Positions 1 to 10,855 of a DNA stretch of 64,000 nucleotides are shown piece after piece. The translations under genes and the position numbers were made by a program. The stretch covers positions 46,276,758 through 46,340,757 of the forward strand of contig OX485805.1 in the NCBI GenBank assembly GCA_950295325.1, in the 5' to 3' direction. The DNA is from Polytrichum commune (taxonomy: Eukaryota > Streptophyta > Polytrichopsida > Polytrichales > Polytrichaceae). Below the pieces are notes generated by a model, which searched no databases, was not told where the DNA came from, and saw only the letters and a list, made by a program, of their open reading frames with translations. The first letter of the stretch is position 1. Every line of letters begins with the position of its first letter.

Positions 1-2519
1 TGCTTTCTTGTCAGCCAATTTCTTCCTTTGTTTGTCAGATATATAGTTGTCATCACCCACCTCCGATGCATCTTCTTCAATATGCACCAAATTCTCAGCC
101 TCTAATTGTTGCATCATATTGTTACAACTAGCCTTCAAGGCTCTCTCCTCTCCCGGACATCTTTTATTTTCCTTTAACTCAAGATACCAAGGACATTGAA
201 GAAGATGAGGTCTTCCAAAATATTTTTTCTGATAGTCTAAAAAAATACATTCACTACTAGAAACATCCACCCACTTGTTAAAACGTTGAGGAATGTTCTT
301 CCTATCAATGGCCCCCTTAATCACCAACTCCCTCTAGAAATATCTCAAGATAGCTCTCTTCATAGCATTCTCAGTACCTGCTTGGACAAGAAATAACTCC
401 TTCTTCGTATAAGTGCCATCATTTGAAAAAAATTCTTTGAAAGCCTTCCTCCACAAAGTAATAGAATGAGACTCAATCCAAGTTCCAATATCATCCACTG
501 GGTTGGGCAAGTCCTCGGTCTTCAATATGATAGCATCTTCCTCCATAATTTTTTCAAATCGATTTATTGCCTTTTTATCTAACTGCAACAATGTACAATT
601 ATTCAGCAAAACAAATTCAATTCAATCCATCTAATTCTCAAATTTTAGATATAACTTAAACTTCATAAAAAATACAAATATACGGTTCAAAATAACATAC
701 CCCAGCCTAGAAGGCAGCTTGATCTATCCAAATCCGAAGAACTGAATCAGAAGCGAGTGAGGGAGGAAAGTTGTATTCTTTACGACTCTCCTTACTCATA
801 TTCCACCACCTTAACCATCTCTCTTTGTGCTTCGAAGAAACCTTTGTTGTTGCAATAAGTTGTAGTTTCTCTGAAGTCATCTCAGGCTTCACTTGAAAGA
901 TATAAAAGTGACGAATAATCTACTTTCAAAAGTACAATTAGATTAGTAAAAATTTGCACTACAAAAAAACACATAATATAAAAAACATTTAATGACATAT
1001 ATACAAAATTTACGACATTAATTGTTTCTTTTATCTCTCTCAAACCCGTAATCAAGCCTACTACACAAAATAACATCACAAAAACCAGTGAAGGCCTCAT
1101 AATTTAACTAATCACTTACCTCAGCCACATAGAACTTCTTCTAAAACAAAGCACACAATAACCATGTAAAAGGCAGTAAGAGGATTATTATTTCATAAAT
1201 ATTTATTATAAACGTCCCATCTAACTTTTTTCGGATCCAAGACCATGCAAACCAAGTTGAATAAAATTATAAAAAAAAAAATCTATGATAGATGGTTGAG
1301 CACATACCTCTCTTATGAAACCCTCTCCATTTGCTGGATTGGCAATTGCGAGGTACCGAGATAGGTCTGTGGAGAGGGAGGTCTTCTTTGCCTCAACAGC
1401 CTTAGTTGCGGCGGCCTGTAGTTCAAACGGACTTCCAATTCTATCTTCGCCTGTACCGGTGACAAGACTGTCTTTGTACCACCTGATTGCCTCTTCTTGT
1501 ACTGCGGAGATTTCTCGCTACAAACAAAGATAACAAATCCATACAAGTTCTCATTTAAATTTGTAGGTGACAAATTGAAAGTAGACAAGTAATTTACCTC
1601 GTATAAACAATTGACGAATGCATCGTGAGTAAGATGATACCACTTCCGTCTCTTTCCACCGTGACGATTCCACTCAAGAATACTAGCTTGAAGGTTTTCA
1701 TCACTGACAAGTCCTTTAAGTTGATCAAAGTCTAGCAATCCCAATTGCTGGACACGCTTGACTTTGTGCGTGAAGTGTTGGGCGACGTGATCAACCTGGT
1801 TTTTCCTGGATTGCATACACCTCAACTAAGAATACAAATGATACACGATGCATTTATTAACATGAGTATTTAAATAATAAATAACAAGAAATTTGAAATT
1901 CAAATAACATATTTTGAAGAACTTACTTGTTCCAATCTGTCATCGGATGCAATAGCATGTTACAATTTTCTGAAGATACGTTGATGAAAACAGAACGTAC
2001 GGGAACATGAAAAAATGCATCATCTTTATGGAGGGCACTAATGACATCCATCCATGCAATATGACGGTGATTCCCGTCCCATACGTAGAAAAACCGATTA
2101 GAATACTTTCCTAATGCTGGATTTTTTGCCAATCGAGCTTCAAACTCCAAATCCTCCTTGCGCCACAAATCCGACCATGAAGCCCGATGAGTCTCCGTGA
2201 CGGTTGCTTCTTCCATTCTGAAACTCCTTAAGGATAGATAGAAGCAGGCTGATGCCCGCCTATACCCACGAGAGAACTCTGCCTTCAACTTCTGAATGTC
2301 AGTCTTCAAGGGCTCTCTAACATCCTTCATAGGAATCATCCTGCACAAGGGCACGTCAAGTTCACAATTTGGAGATTCAAGTGCACTTTGAATTGCATCA
2401 TGTGAATTGCCTCTCACGGCTCTCCGTAATTTCTCCTCAATCTCTGCTAAACCACCATCTTCAACCTCCATGTTGACCTTTGGGCTCTCGCTTTCACCCT
2501 CTGCAAATTCGTGAGTCAT
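1..2519 (-). pseudogene. ParB-like spliced gene with two in-frame TAG codons, partial
   Basis: Five exons fit GT-AG introns with consistent phase: 1927-2519 (ATG at 2517-2519), 1598-1820, 1308-1517, 701-886 and 1-582, which runs off the window. Exon 1 contains WDGNHRHIAWMDVI, which resembles the G-x-HR motif of ParB/sulfiredoxin-fold proteins, where such a loop binds nucleotide. The exon 2 segment around LKGLVSDENLQASILEWN looks like a helical, helix-turn-helix-type region. Phases join exactly (phase 2, then 0, 0, 0), so this was a real gene. TAG codons interrupt exon 4 (707-709) and exon 5 (334-336). Both are one G-to-A change from TGG, and the frame stays open on either side, so I read it as a recently inactivated copy. 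The function is unknown. The ParB relation rests on one motif and the family name is an inference. Confidence 0.5.
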
Positions 2520-2529
2520 TTGCGCATAT

Positions 2530-3375
2530 GGAAAAGAGAATTGAGAAATAAAGCATTTTCGAAAAAAAAAACTACAACCAAACAATGAGGACAAGAGCAT
2601 TTTCAAAAAAAAGAAAATGAAATAGTACCCGTCCACCCTTGTCTCAAATCTGAGACAACCCATTTAATGCACAATCCTAGAGGAAAACTGACGGGTTTCT
2701 CTGATGTACATGAAACCCTGCCCGCTTAGAACCCAAGGCTATGAGAACAAGCGCATTTTCAAAATAAACAAAACAAATAGTACCCGTCCACCCTTGTTTC
2801 GGATCCGAGACAACAAATTTAACGCACAAAATTGGAGTGAGTCCCTTAACGAATTGAGACATAAAGCATTTTCGAAAAAAAAAACTACAACCAAGCAATG
2901 AGGACAAGAGCATTTTCAAAAAAAAGAAAATGAAATAGTACGTTCACCCTTGTCTCGGATCCGAGACAACCCATTTAATACACAATCCTAGAGGAAAACT
3001 GACGGGTTTCTCTGATGTACATGAAGCCCTGCCCGCTTAGAACCCAAGGCTATGAGAACAAGCGCATTTTCAAAATAAACAAAACAAATAGTACCCGTCC
3101 ACCCTTGTTTCGGATCCGAGACAACAAATTTAACGCACAAAATTGGAGTGAGTCCCTTAACGAATTGAGAAATAAAGCATTTTCGAAAAAAAACTACAAC
3201 CAAGCAATGAGGACAAGAGCATTTTCAAAAAAAAAAAATGAAATAGTACCCTTCCACCCTTGTCTCGGATCCGAGACAACCCATTTAATGCACAATCCTA
3301 GAGGAAAACTGACGGGTTTCTCTGATGTACATGAAGCCCTGCCCGCTTAGAACCCAAGGCTATGAGAACAAGCGT
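2530..3375. repeat. Composite tandem array, ~310-bp unit made of two ~155-bp half-units
   Basis: The landmark ACAATCCTAG recurs at 2671, 2982 and 3292, giving steps of 311 and 310 bp. Each unit holds two related halves. Each half has an A-rich tract, a GTACCCGTCCACCCTTG-like lead and a GATC-centred palindrome followed by AACNNATTTAA. The array starts just upstream of the ParB-like gene's ATG, so it occupies that gene's promoter or 5' UTR. Small open frames here repeat with the unit and are not genes. Confidence 0.85.
2639..3279. repeat. Five copies of the TTGTCTCGGA-type palindrome inside the array
   Basis: Palindromes lie at 2639-2658 (degenerate centre AATC), 2794-2813, 2950-2969, 3105-3124 and 3260-3279. 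The best copies are perfect over 20 bp: half-site TTGTCTCGGA followed by its reverse complement. The second and fourth copies carry one change, TTGTTTCGGA. Confidence 0.9.
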
Positions 3376-3711
3376 ACTTTTTTATGTATGTTTTTACAGT
3401 GAATTAAGTCAACACTACCTTGAAACTAGTATTATTAAGTGTGTTTTTGTATTAAGTGTGATTCAAGTCCCCGTGAATTTGGCCCTTGAAAGACACGTCT
3501 CTTAGTGATCAGACTTCGCATCCTAAGAGCTCCATATTGCGTGCAGCAGGATTGAGCTTATCTAGACCAAAGTCTCCAGCCTCACACCACCTGTACTTAT
3601 CTACAACTTCAGAGCAACCCAAAATTCCTTTCCATCAAAGAACCTGAATCCATCCACCCATTGCAAATAAAAGGAATAACAACAGGAAGAGTAAATCACA
3701 CATTGTATTAC
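3376..3711. other. Non-coding stretch, nothing recognised
   Basis: Unique AT-rich sequence between the tandem array and the atpB-type exons. A short open frame on the minus strand downstream of the second exon does not match the expected continuation of ATP synthase beta. Confidence 0.4.
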
Positions 3712-4105
3712 CTTAATTCCTGTCTCAAGAATCTCTTGCTCTATTCCCTGCTCAATGAAAGAAGGAGCCTCACGATGAATGCCAAGGACATGCTCCCTAC
3801 CTGGACAAACATAGCACGTCCAATATATCAATCCCCAGATCTACCTCATCAGGCTTACAATAACTCAAGAACTACTAAGTTAGGCACCCTTCTTTCAGCT
3901 CCAACCTTATCAGCTTCAAAAATTGAAGAGGATTGAAATGTTGGTTAACATTAATCAAGTCTGCAACCATAGGCATATAGCATAATCAAAACTATTTCAA
4001 TAAAAATAAACTAAGGAATGATTTCTTACTGATATCACCACGTTCATCAATGGCTTCTCCAATTACATTGATAATACGCCCTAACGTTGCACGACCCACA
4101 GGAAC
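3712..4105 (-). pseudogene. Mitochondrial-type ATP synthase beta subunit, two-exon fragment
   Basis: Two exons join in frame. Exon 4030-4105 follows a GTGGTGCAG acceptor and reads [20 protein letters not shown] plus ERGDI, ending at a GTAAGA donor. Exon 3712-3800 reads SREHVLGIHREAPSFIEQ and then EQEILETGIK. These match the segment of F1 beta between the N-terminal barrel and the nucleotide-binding domain. INVIGE-IDERG and EQEIL-TGIKV favour the mitochondrial over the plastid protein. The P-loop exon (GGAGVGKT) and the N-terminal exons are absent from the flanks, so this is a captured or left-over fragment and not a working gene. Several residues differ from the usual consensus, for example GEAID for GEPID. 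The intron (3801-4029) keeps good splice sites, so the copy came from genomic DNA and not from mRNA. Confidence 0.75.
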
Positions 4106-5848
4106 CTGCACCACCAAGCCACATGCACATTAAAGTGAAGCTCATCAGAAGCAACACCACAATATTTGAGCCTAAATGGGGCAACACAGTTTAAGTCACA
4201 AAGAAAATTCCACATATTCCTGGTCCTCGTTTCTAAACTGATAAATATTTGCTCTGATAAATATTGTAATTCTTTTGCATGTGGAAGATTGAACTCATCA
4301 CGACAGCTCCCTTTAAAAGTTTGCTCTGAAATACATTGTAGAGCCGTCTCTAAACAGAGTACCATCGATTCACCAATCAACTTCTTCCTCACTTCCAACC
4401 TAGAGTAATCAGATTTATTGGTCCATCATGATAGTCATATTCCAGGTTATCAAGATTCAATTTCGAAATGTGCACAGTGATAGAACTAACTAAAACGATC
4501 GTTAATACTAACCACATTCCCACTGCAACATGCATTGCATCCAAAAGTGCACAGGAGAGTGCATGTCGAAAAGACTCAAAACTTCCATTCGGGGTAAGAC
4601 AGGTCCAGCTTGCAGGGTCCCCGTGACTATGTAATCTATGTAATTCAAACCTATCAGACCTCTCATTCATAACTTGTCTGCTTAGATCAGTATTTGTAAG
4701 TTCTTGTAATTTCTTCAAGAGCTTCGGCCATGGCTACCACTTGTTTGGCGTGACCCTCCATCGCCGCCTCACGCTTCAGGTATGGTTTGTTGGTTCGCAT
4801 TTCCTCTTGTAAGAATCTGTTTGCTATCAATTCTGTGTTCTTAAAAACAATTGATGCTCTACTAGCCAGGTTGCATCGCAGTTGGTCTTGTCGATTTGGG
4901 GAGTTTCTAAAGAAGGGATTGCGATTCTTGTAAGAAGTTGTTTAGTTTGTAATACTGGATCGCATCCTCTCTTCCATACAAATAACCACGTGGTTTTTTC
5001 GTACTCTGCTTTGACACCCACTCTAATTGGCATAAAAGCTGGACTTTGTTGTGGACTTTGTTGTGGTGTTCATTTTACTCCTCTGATTGTAACCAGTTCA
5101 GGGCTCGGGGCCCCCTGGCGGTTAGTTACAGATGATCCGGTAATTGGGTTTAGGAATTTACCGGTGGGAGTTGAAACTTCTGAAGAATCACCGATTATTT
5201 TAGATAATTTGGCAACATATTTGGACGAAAAATCACTTGCTTGCAACACTGTAAGTACAGGTACACTTTGAAAACCCTAAAACTTGGGATGTAATATGGC
5301 CATGCATGATTGAAATTTGGACAAAAAATCACTTGGTGACTGATTCTAGTTGCAACACTGTGAATCTATAGTCCCCCAACAGTTCATTTGTAACTACAAG
5401 CAATGAATAGATAACTCCTGCCGCGATCTTAAAATTGTGAGAGGCAAGATTAAGATCTGCCTAAATACCCACCACTCAAACAACATCGAATGACAAAAAT
5501 CAATTCATAAGAACAGAACAATACCTAACCCTAATTGGATTCACTCTGCTAGAATATGACATAAAGCAATCTAAACTTCATCAACCACAAGCTTGAAAAA
5601 AATTGGACTCACTCACAAATTGAACCTAACTGGACTCGCTCACCAAATCTGAAATGAATCAATCACAACCAGGAATCAAAAGCTTCAAACAAAAATGAAC
5701 ATATCTGCTATACACTACACTAGATTCGAGGTCTCACAAGAGCCAAGAGCAACCATGATATTGTGAGAGGCCAGAAGGCACTGGCTTAAGTACACTTTGG
5801 AAACCCTAAAACTTGGGATGAAATATGGCCATGGATGATTGAAATTTA
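4106..5848. other. Mostly non-coding, with a ~60-bp direct repeat
   Basis: I recognise no gene. Segments at about 5257-5320 and 5786-5848 are near-identical (CCCTAAAACTTGGGATG then AATATGGCCATG), about 530 bp apart. The second copy runs directly into the palindrome at 5849. The longest plus-strand open frame (4882-5271) has no recognisable motif. Confidence 0.4.
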
Positions 5849-5870
5849 GTTGTCTCGGATCCGAGACAAC
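5849..5870. repeat. Perfect 22-bp GATC-centred palindrome upstream of the 25S fragment
   Basis: Half-site GTTGTCTCGGA followed by its exact reverse complement. It is the same element as in the 2.6-3.3 kb array and lies about 40 bp before the first recognisable 25S rRNA base. Confidence 0.9.
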
Positions 5871-5908
5871 CATTCCTGACGTGAGACTGAGCCGTGAAAA
5901 TCGACGAT

Positions 5909-6238
5909 CAGACCTCAGATCAGGAAAGACTACCCGCTGAGTTTAAGCATATCACTAAGCGGAGGAGAAGAAACTAACCAGGATTTCCCTAGTAACGGCG
6001 AGCGAACCGGAAAGTGCCCAGCTTGAAAACCGAGGGGCTTCGCCCCTCGAATTGTAGTCTGGAGAAGCGTCCTCTGCAACGGACCGGGCCCAAGTTCCCT
6101 GGAACGGGACGTCGGAGAGGGTGAGAACCCCGTCGAGTTCGGACCCTGTTGCTCCACGAGGCGCTGTCTGCGAGTCGGGCTGTTTGGGAATGCAGCCCTA
6201 AGTGGGAGGTAAATTCCTTCCAAGGCTAAATACAGGCA

Positions 6239-6273
<35 letters not shown>

Positions 6274-6635
6274 GAGGGCGCGGGGGTCGTGGAGCAGCTT
6301 TGGGCGTGAGCCCGAGTGAAACGGCCTCCGGTGCATATCTTGGTGGTAGTAGCAAATATTCAAATGAGAACTTTGAAGACTGAAGTGGAGAAAGGTTCCA
6401 TGTGAACAGCAATTGGACATGGGTTAGTTGATCCTAAGAGATGGGGCAATCCTGTGTCAATGGCGCAATGCGCCCCGTGGATCGAAAGGGGATCGGGTCA
6501 ATATTCCCGAACCGGGCCTCGGCAGCGGACGGCGACGTGGCCGAATCTAGAGACGCCGGCGAGGGCCCCGGGAAGAGTTCTCTTTTCTTTTTAACAGCCC
6601 GCCCACCCTGGAATCGGATCACCCGGAGATAGACA
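5909..6635 (+). pseudogene. 25S rRNA 5' fragment with ~1-kb internal deletion
   Basis: The sequence opens like nuclear large-subunit rRNA (CCCGCTGAGTTTAAGCATAT, then GGAGGAGAAGAAACTAACCA) and follows it to AAGTACCGCGAGGGAAAG. It then jumps to a region about 1 kb further into 25S (CATATCTTGGTGGTAGTAGC, then CAAATATTCAAATGAGAAC) and fades after ACAGCCCGCCCACCCTGGAA. The jump falls at a GAGGG direct repeat, which suggests a microhomology deletion. There is no 5.8S or ITS upstream and no downstream 25S, so this is a stray fragment and not part of an rDNA array. Open frames across it on either strand are not proteins. Confidence 0.9.
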
Positions 6636-7215
6636 CAGATCGTGTTACAGGAAAGGGCAGAGCAGCTGGCTAATGAGGGAAAGGCCAAAGCATATGCCCT
6701 TTCAATGGCGGAGAAGCAAACTCCCTCTCCGGACACGGAAAGGAGAAGAGAAGAGGGTGGGGGGGGGGGTAAAAGGTTTCTGGATGGATGGATGGATGAC
6801 CGGGACTAGGTGGGGGAGAGGCTAAAACTCACCACACTGGTCTCACTCACACAACCTCGAAATCGACACTCTCCCCCTCAACTCACCACACATTTCCCAC
6901 AAATGACGCAGTTTAGGGTTTCGGGTGAAGAAGCAGACTTGTGATTTGTGAGCAAGTATGCAATGGAATGAGTCTACAAAAAAAATAATGAACAATCCGT
7001 GTAATGTAATGTAAGAATTGGATATGCGCACCTCGCTATAGCAGTTGAGATTGTGAAGATGCTTCTCTAGGATCCCACCCGACCTCGAAGCTGCACACTG
7101 AAAGTCACCCGCCCACGAAGCTGCACACTGAAACTCTCGCCAGGTTGGATGCTTCAATATCATATTCCTCGCCCGAGATTTTCAAAAGAATCAGGAAAAA
7201 ATTGCCCTTTCACCC
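6636..7215. other. Low-complexity and unassigned sequence
   Basis: Contains a G-rich run and a GGAT/GATG simple repeat at about 6757-6800, then unassigned sequence. A short direct repeat (CGAAGCTGCACACTGAAA type) lies near 7084-7133. No gene recognised. Confidence 0.4.
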
Positions 7216-7235
7216 TGGTCTCGGATCCGAGACAA
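7216..7235. repeat. GATC-centred palindrome with array-like left flank
   Basis: A 16-bp perfect core (half-site GTCTCGGA) lies in TGGTCTCGGATCCGAGACAA. The upstream CCCTTTCACCCT resembles the CCCTTCCACCCT that precedes the palindrome in the 2.6-3.3 kb array, so part of the flank belongs to the element. Confidence 0.85.
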
Positions 7236-7357
7236 GGCTTCATGTAGGTTGTTCTAGAGCCGGACCGCACACTATGAGGGATGTGTAAACCCGGCGAAGC
7301 CTCCTCTCCTCCAGAAATAATTACATAAGGCATTCAAAACTAATTACTAAAACCTAC

Positions 7358-7853
7358 CTCTTCGGCAAGGGGAGATTGAGCCTCAATCGTTGGCTGATCT
7401 CCGGGGCATGCGTCCCCTAGGTCGCCAACTTCACAGGCAATACCCTGCGAATCATTCAACGAATGCTCAAAACCCTAATGATAAAAACCCTAGTGATCAC
7501 AGTCAGAGTCACAAAAATGCAGGTTACGCAAAAAGCTCCGAGTTTTCTCAGCCATAGTTTAAGTCTATGAATACATAGCTTGGTCAATACGCGAACCCTC
7601 AACAGACTACCCATAAACCATTGAGAATATTTACCTTGCAAATATCCCCTAATTCCTTAAAGTTCAAATGGTTTGTGTCATTTGAGCTGCTATCAACCTC
7701 AACATTTTGATTAAGAGCCATTTTTTCCCGTCGTCTCCGTTGAGCCTTTAGTTGCTTTGGCAGTGTAAAATGGCTACTTCGTCTTCTTCCTCTACCTCTA
7801 CATGATCTAAGAGCTCTTGGAACTACTGCGCTTGGAACCTCCCCCTCCTTCAT
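7358..7853 (-). CDS. Unknown basic-protein gene, 5' part of two or more exons
   Basis: Exon 1 (7635-7853, ATG at 7851-7853) encodes a basic stretch, RGRGRRRSSHFTLPKQLKAQ then RRRREK, followed by a more acidic part. It ends at a CAAG/GTAAAT donor. Exon 2 (7358-7444) starts after GCAG, keeps phase 0 and reads GIACEVGDLGDACPGDQPTI. A further donor (GAG/GTAGG) closes it. A possible third exon after 7303 ends in TGA about 10 bp before the palindrome at 7216-7235, so the gene may be truncated there. I do not recognise the family; the Arg-rich region suggests nuclear localisation or nucleic-acid binding, which is inference. Confidence 0.35.
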
Positions 7854-8111
7854 GTGTCTGATTCACAATCACACCACAACTAGTCACTACTAGAAACGAA
7901 ATAGAAGCCAAGGATAATGTACATTGTCATTTCAATAGAATGACTCATTATTCTCTTCAAATTGCTTTAGGGTCTTCCAATCAGATACTTCACTAATGGT
8001 TCATGATTAATATTTTCAGATCATGGCTCATGATTATATTTAGATAAATATTCTCATTGTTATTATTAGAGTACTTCTACACGATGTTCTCAATACAGGT
8101 CTTCCAAAACA

Positions 8112-8512
8112 AACAAGTATAGCAATTGATAATTATAAAGCATCTAATTAGCTCATAGGACAAAGTACGATCGTCACGCAATTTTAAGTATCTAGGATCT
8201 AACAAATTTAAGTGACTATGAATAGTGGTCTTAGCTTGCATGCCTTAAAACAAATCGATAATTAAAAAGCATCTAATTAGCTCATAGGATAAAATACAAC
8301 GGTCATGCAATTTCAAGTATCTAGGATCTAACAAATTTAAGTGACTATGAATAGTGATCTTAGCTTGCATGCCTTAAAACAAATCGATAATTAAAAAGCA
8401 TCTAAGGAGCTCATAGGATGAAGTATGATTGTCACACAATTTCAGGTATTTAATAGATTTAACAGATTAAAGTGACTATGAATGGTGGTCTTAGCTTGCA
8501 TGCCTTAGAATA
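8112..8512. repeat. Tandem repeat, three ~130-bp units
   Basis: TAGCTTGCATGCC recurs at 8232, 8361 and 8492, each time with the same surrounding sequence (AAGCATCTAATTAGCTCATAG and GTGACTATGAAT). The units are diverged and carry no coding frame. Confidence 0.8.
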
Positions 8513-10199
8513 GAGTCATGAACTCCATTTCAGTGCTATTAAAGGACATCTATAATTTTGGCATAAATACGGCTGGATATTATTATTGTATCACCTAACA
8601 CCTTTATGCTTGGTGGTCTCAGCCGTCAATGGAGTTCTTAAGTTCAATGCTTTATAAAATATGCTTTGCCTCTTTCAACACCTACTTTATAGATCATTGT
8701 CATATACAACAAATATTCTATTGAGCTTCCACCCACTACCTATAGTGTGACCACAAGGTCTACAATCCCATCCTCAGTGAGATATATAATGAGCATATCA
8801 ATTGGAACCTTACATCTTCTTCTAAGCATTTTCTTATTCAATGCATGATTGTACGTCTTCCATCTTCTATAGCACACTTAGAATGGCTTCTCTTAGATCC
8901 CACGCTGGAGGTGTTCCATTTGTGATGTCTTTGGGCCCAGACGACAAGGTAGTTGTCCATGAACAACTTCTTAGTCTTAGGTTTGGTTTCAGATCTGGTA
9001 CAATTTATGTGGAAGAGGAAGTGTTTGATGCTAATGGAGAGTTATGTGAGTCTATATTTCAGGTCAAGGATAGTGCTGATGAGGGCTATGTCTGGAATTT
9101 AACAAGTGGTACTTACAAAGTGTACGGTTTATCAGATGTTCAAATGTCCGGGTCTACTATAATCATGACACCTCCTACTTCCACATCAACCGTTCATGTA
9201 CCTGGTTTAGCTACTGTCAAAGTCGAACCGACTGAATCAAATGTACAGATATTGAGTGATTCAGACGATGACAATGTTAATGAGATCAAGCTAAGTGACA
9301 TTTCAAGTAATCCATTTCAGTCACGTGGCTTGCTTGGATCCGCACGTCCATTTCAGCACCATAGTCGCTCAAGTGTGTCACCGTCACTCTTTTCAGGACA
9401 TCCACCTATTCATCCTAATTTTAGGAAGAGTCGTAGTATCTTATTTGCTATTAGAAAGACTGCCTCTAGAAAGGGTTCTCGTTCAGAGCTTTCACGAATA
9501 GATTTTGACAGTATTGATCACGAACAAGTCAAGTATTTATCTCCAACTTCTGATGGAGAGAAGATATTTGAGTTGCCTCCTCTTCCTGAAGGAATTCCAA
9601 CTCAATTTGGAGGTAATATGGATGGAATGAGCAAACAATACGATGGCCATACGTGGTGCAAAAACATGACAACTAATATCAAGAATGAATTTGGCCTTAC
9701 CTATCGTAGGTCCTCTTGTACTGGACACCTTGAGTGCCCAAACCAAAGTTGTGATTACATCTGCAGGAACAATGGCAAGGTAAACTGCACAGAGTGGTCT
9801 GGACTGGCTTTGATACCATTTTCAATTGGAGGGGGTCCAAGTGAGAAATCCACATTAGCGTGTAAGGTTTGTCAAACACCTCCCATTTGCTTACACTACT
9901 AGAAAATCATGACCAAATCAACAAAAAATCAACAGATCTTTGTCGATCCGGGCACTGCAATGACCGATTTCACTGATTTTTGAATTTTTGTAAAAATCAA
10001 CAGTTTACTACCTACATTTTTGTTGATTAGAATAGTACAATGACCAAATCAACAAAATTTTAGTAAATGTGAAATCTTTTTTGAATCTTTTTTGGAATAT
10101 TCTAGGATCTATTGGAATATTGTAAAATCTTTTTAATTTTTTGCAATTTATGGACTTGTAAGTGTATGGGTATGGAAATAATTACGAATTCAAAGGTGT

Positions 10200-10560
10200 T
10201 TAAATATTATAAATATTATATTAGTTGATAGTTAATTTTATATATATTAATATTAATATATTAATATATTAATATGTATATAATATATGTAACATATAAT
10301 ATATATATGTATGTATATATATAATATATGTTACATATATGTATATAATATATATAACATATATGTATATAATATATGTAACATATATGTATACAATATA
10401 TGTAACATGTATGTATATAATATATAATATATAAATATGTATACATTTACAGTATATATTTACTGTAATTATATACTGTATATATACTATATATATTTAC
10501 TGTAATTATATACTGTAATTATATACTGTATATATTTACTGTAAATATATACATCAAGTA
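10200..10560. repeat. AT-rich microsatellite inside the CACTA element
   Basis: TATATA and ATATGTAACATATATGTAT-type repeats fill this stretch. The open frame of Tyr/Ile runs on the minus strand is repeat translation and not a gene. Confidence 0.85.
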
Positions 10561-10621
10561 GGTAGTAAAGAGAAATTAGTGGCCTTATTCTAGAAAGGTT
10601 TAAAACACTCTGTTTATATCA

Positions 10622-10855
10622 TGTGTGATGTGATGACCTAGTGGTTAAGGCACATGTGTGGGTATCACTAGGTGCAAGGTTCGATTCCCGTGGCCAACAC
10701 CTTCGGCCTTGGCCTTGCCACCTATGTGAGTGGTAGGTAGTCTATACTTGTAGGTGAGGTATATGTTGAGGGTTACTTGGGAGGAGTTAGGAATTGCAGA
10801 TCTGACATTTATTCATTTTTTATTTTTTAATGTTATATATATATATATATATATA
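10622..10855 (+). mobile_element. tRNA-derived SINE nested in the CACTA element
   Basis: An A-box-like TGACCTAGTGG (10634-10644) and a perfect B box GGTTCGATTCC (10678-10688) sit at the spacing of a Pol III promoter. An unrelated body and a T-rich, (TA)n tail follow. Boundaries are approximate. Confidence 0.65.

Noticed and set aside
252-266. CACTACTAGAAAC as another CACTA end
   Set aside because: It lies inside the coding frame of the ParB-like gene, with no inverted partner or target duplication.
5930-6736. Open frames on both strands through the 25S fragment
   Set aside because: The sequence is rRNA-derived, so the frames are not proteins.
10261-10446. Tyr/Ile-rich minus-strand frame
   Set aside because: Translation of an AT microsatellite inside the CACTA element.
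10622-10700. Possible tRNA gene from good A and B boxes
   Set aside because: No cloverleaf with acceptor stem is visible; a SINE head fits better.
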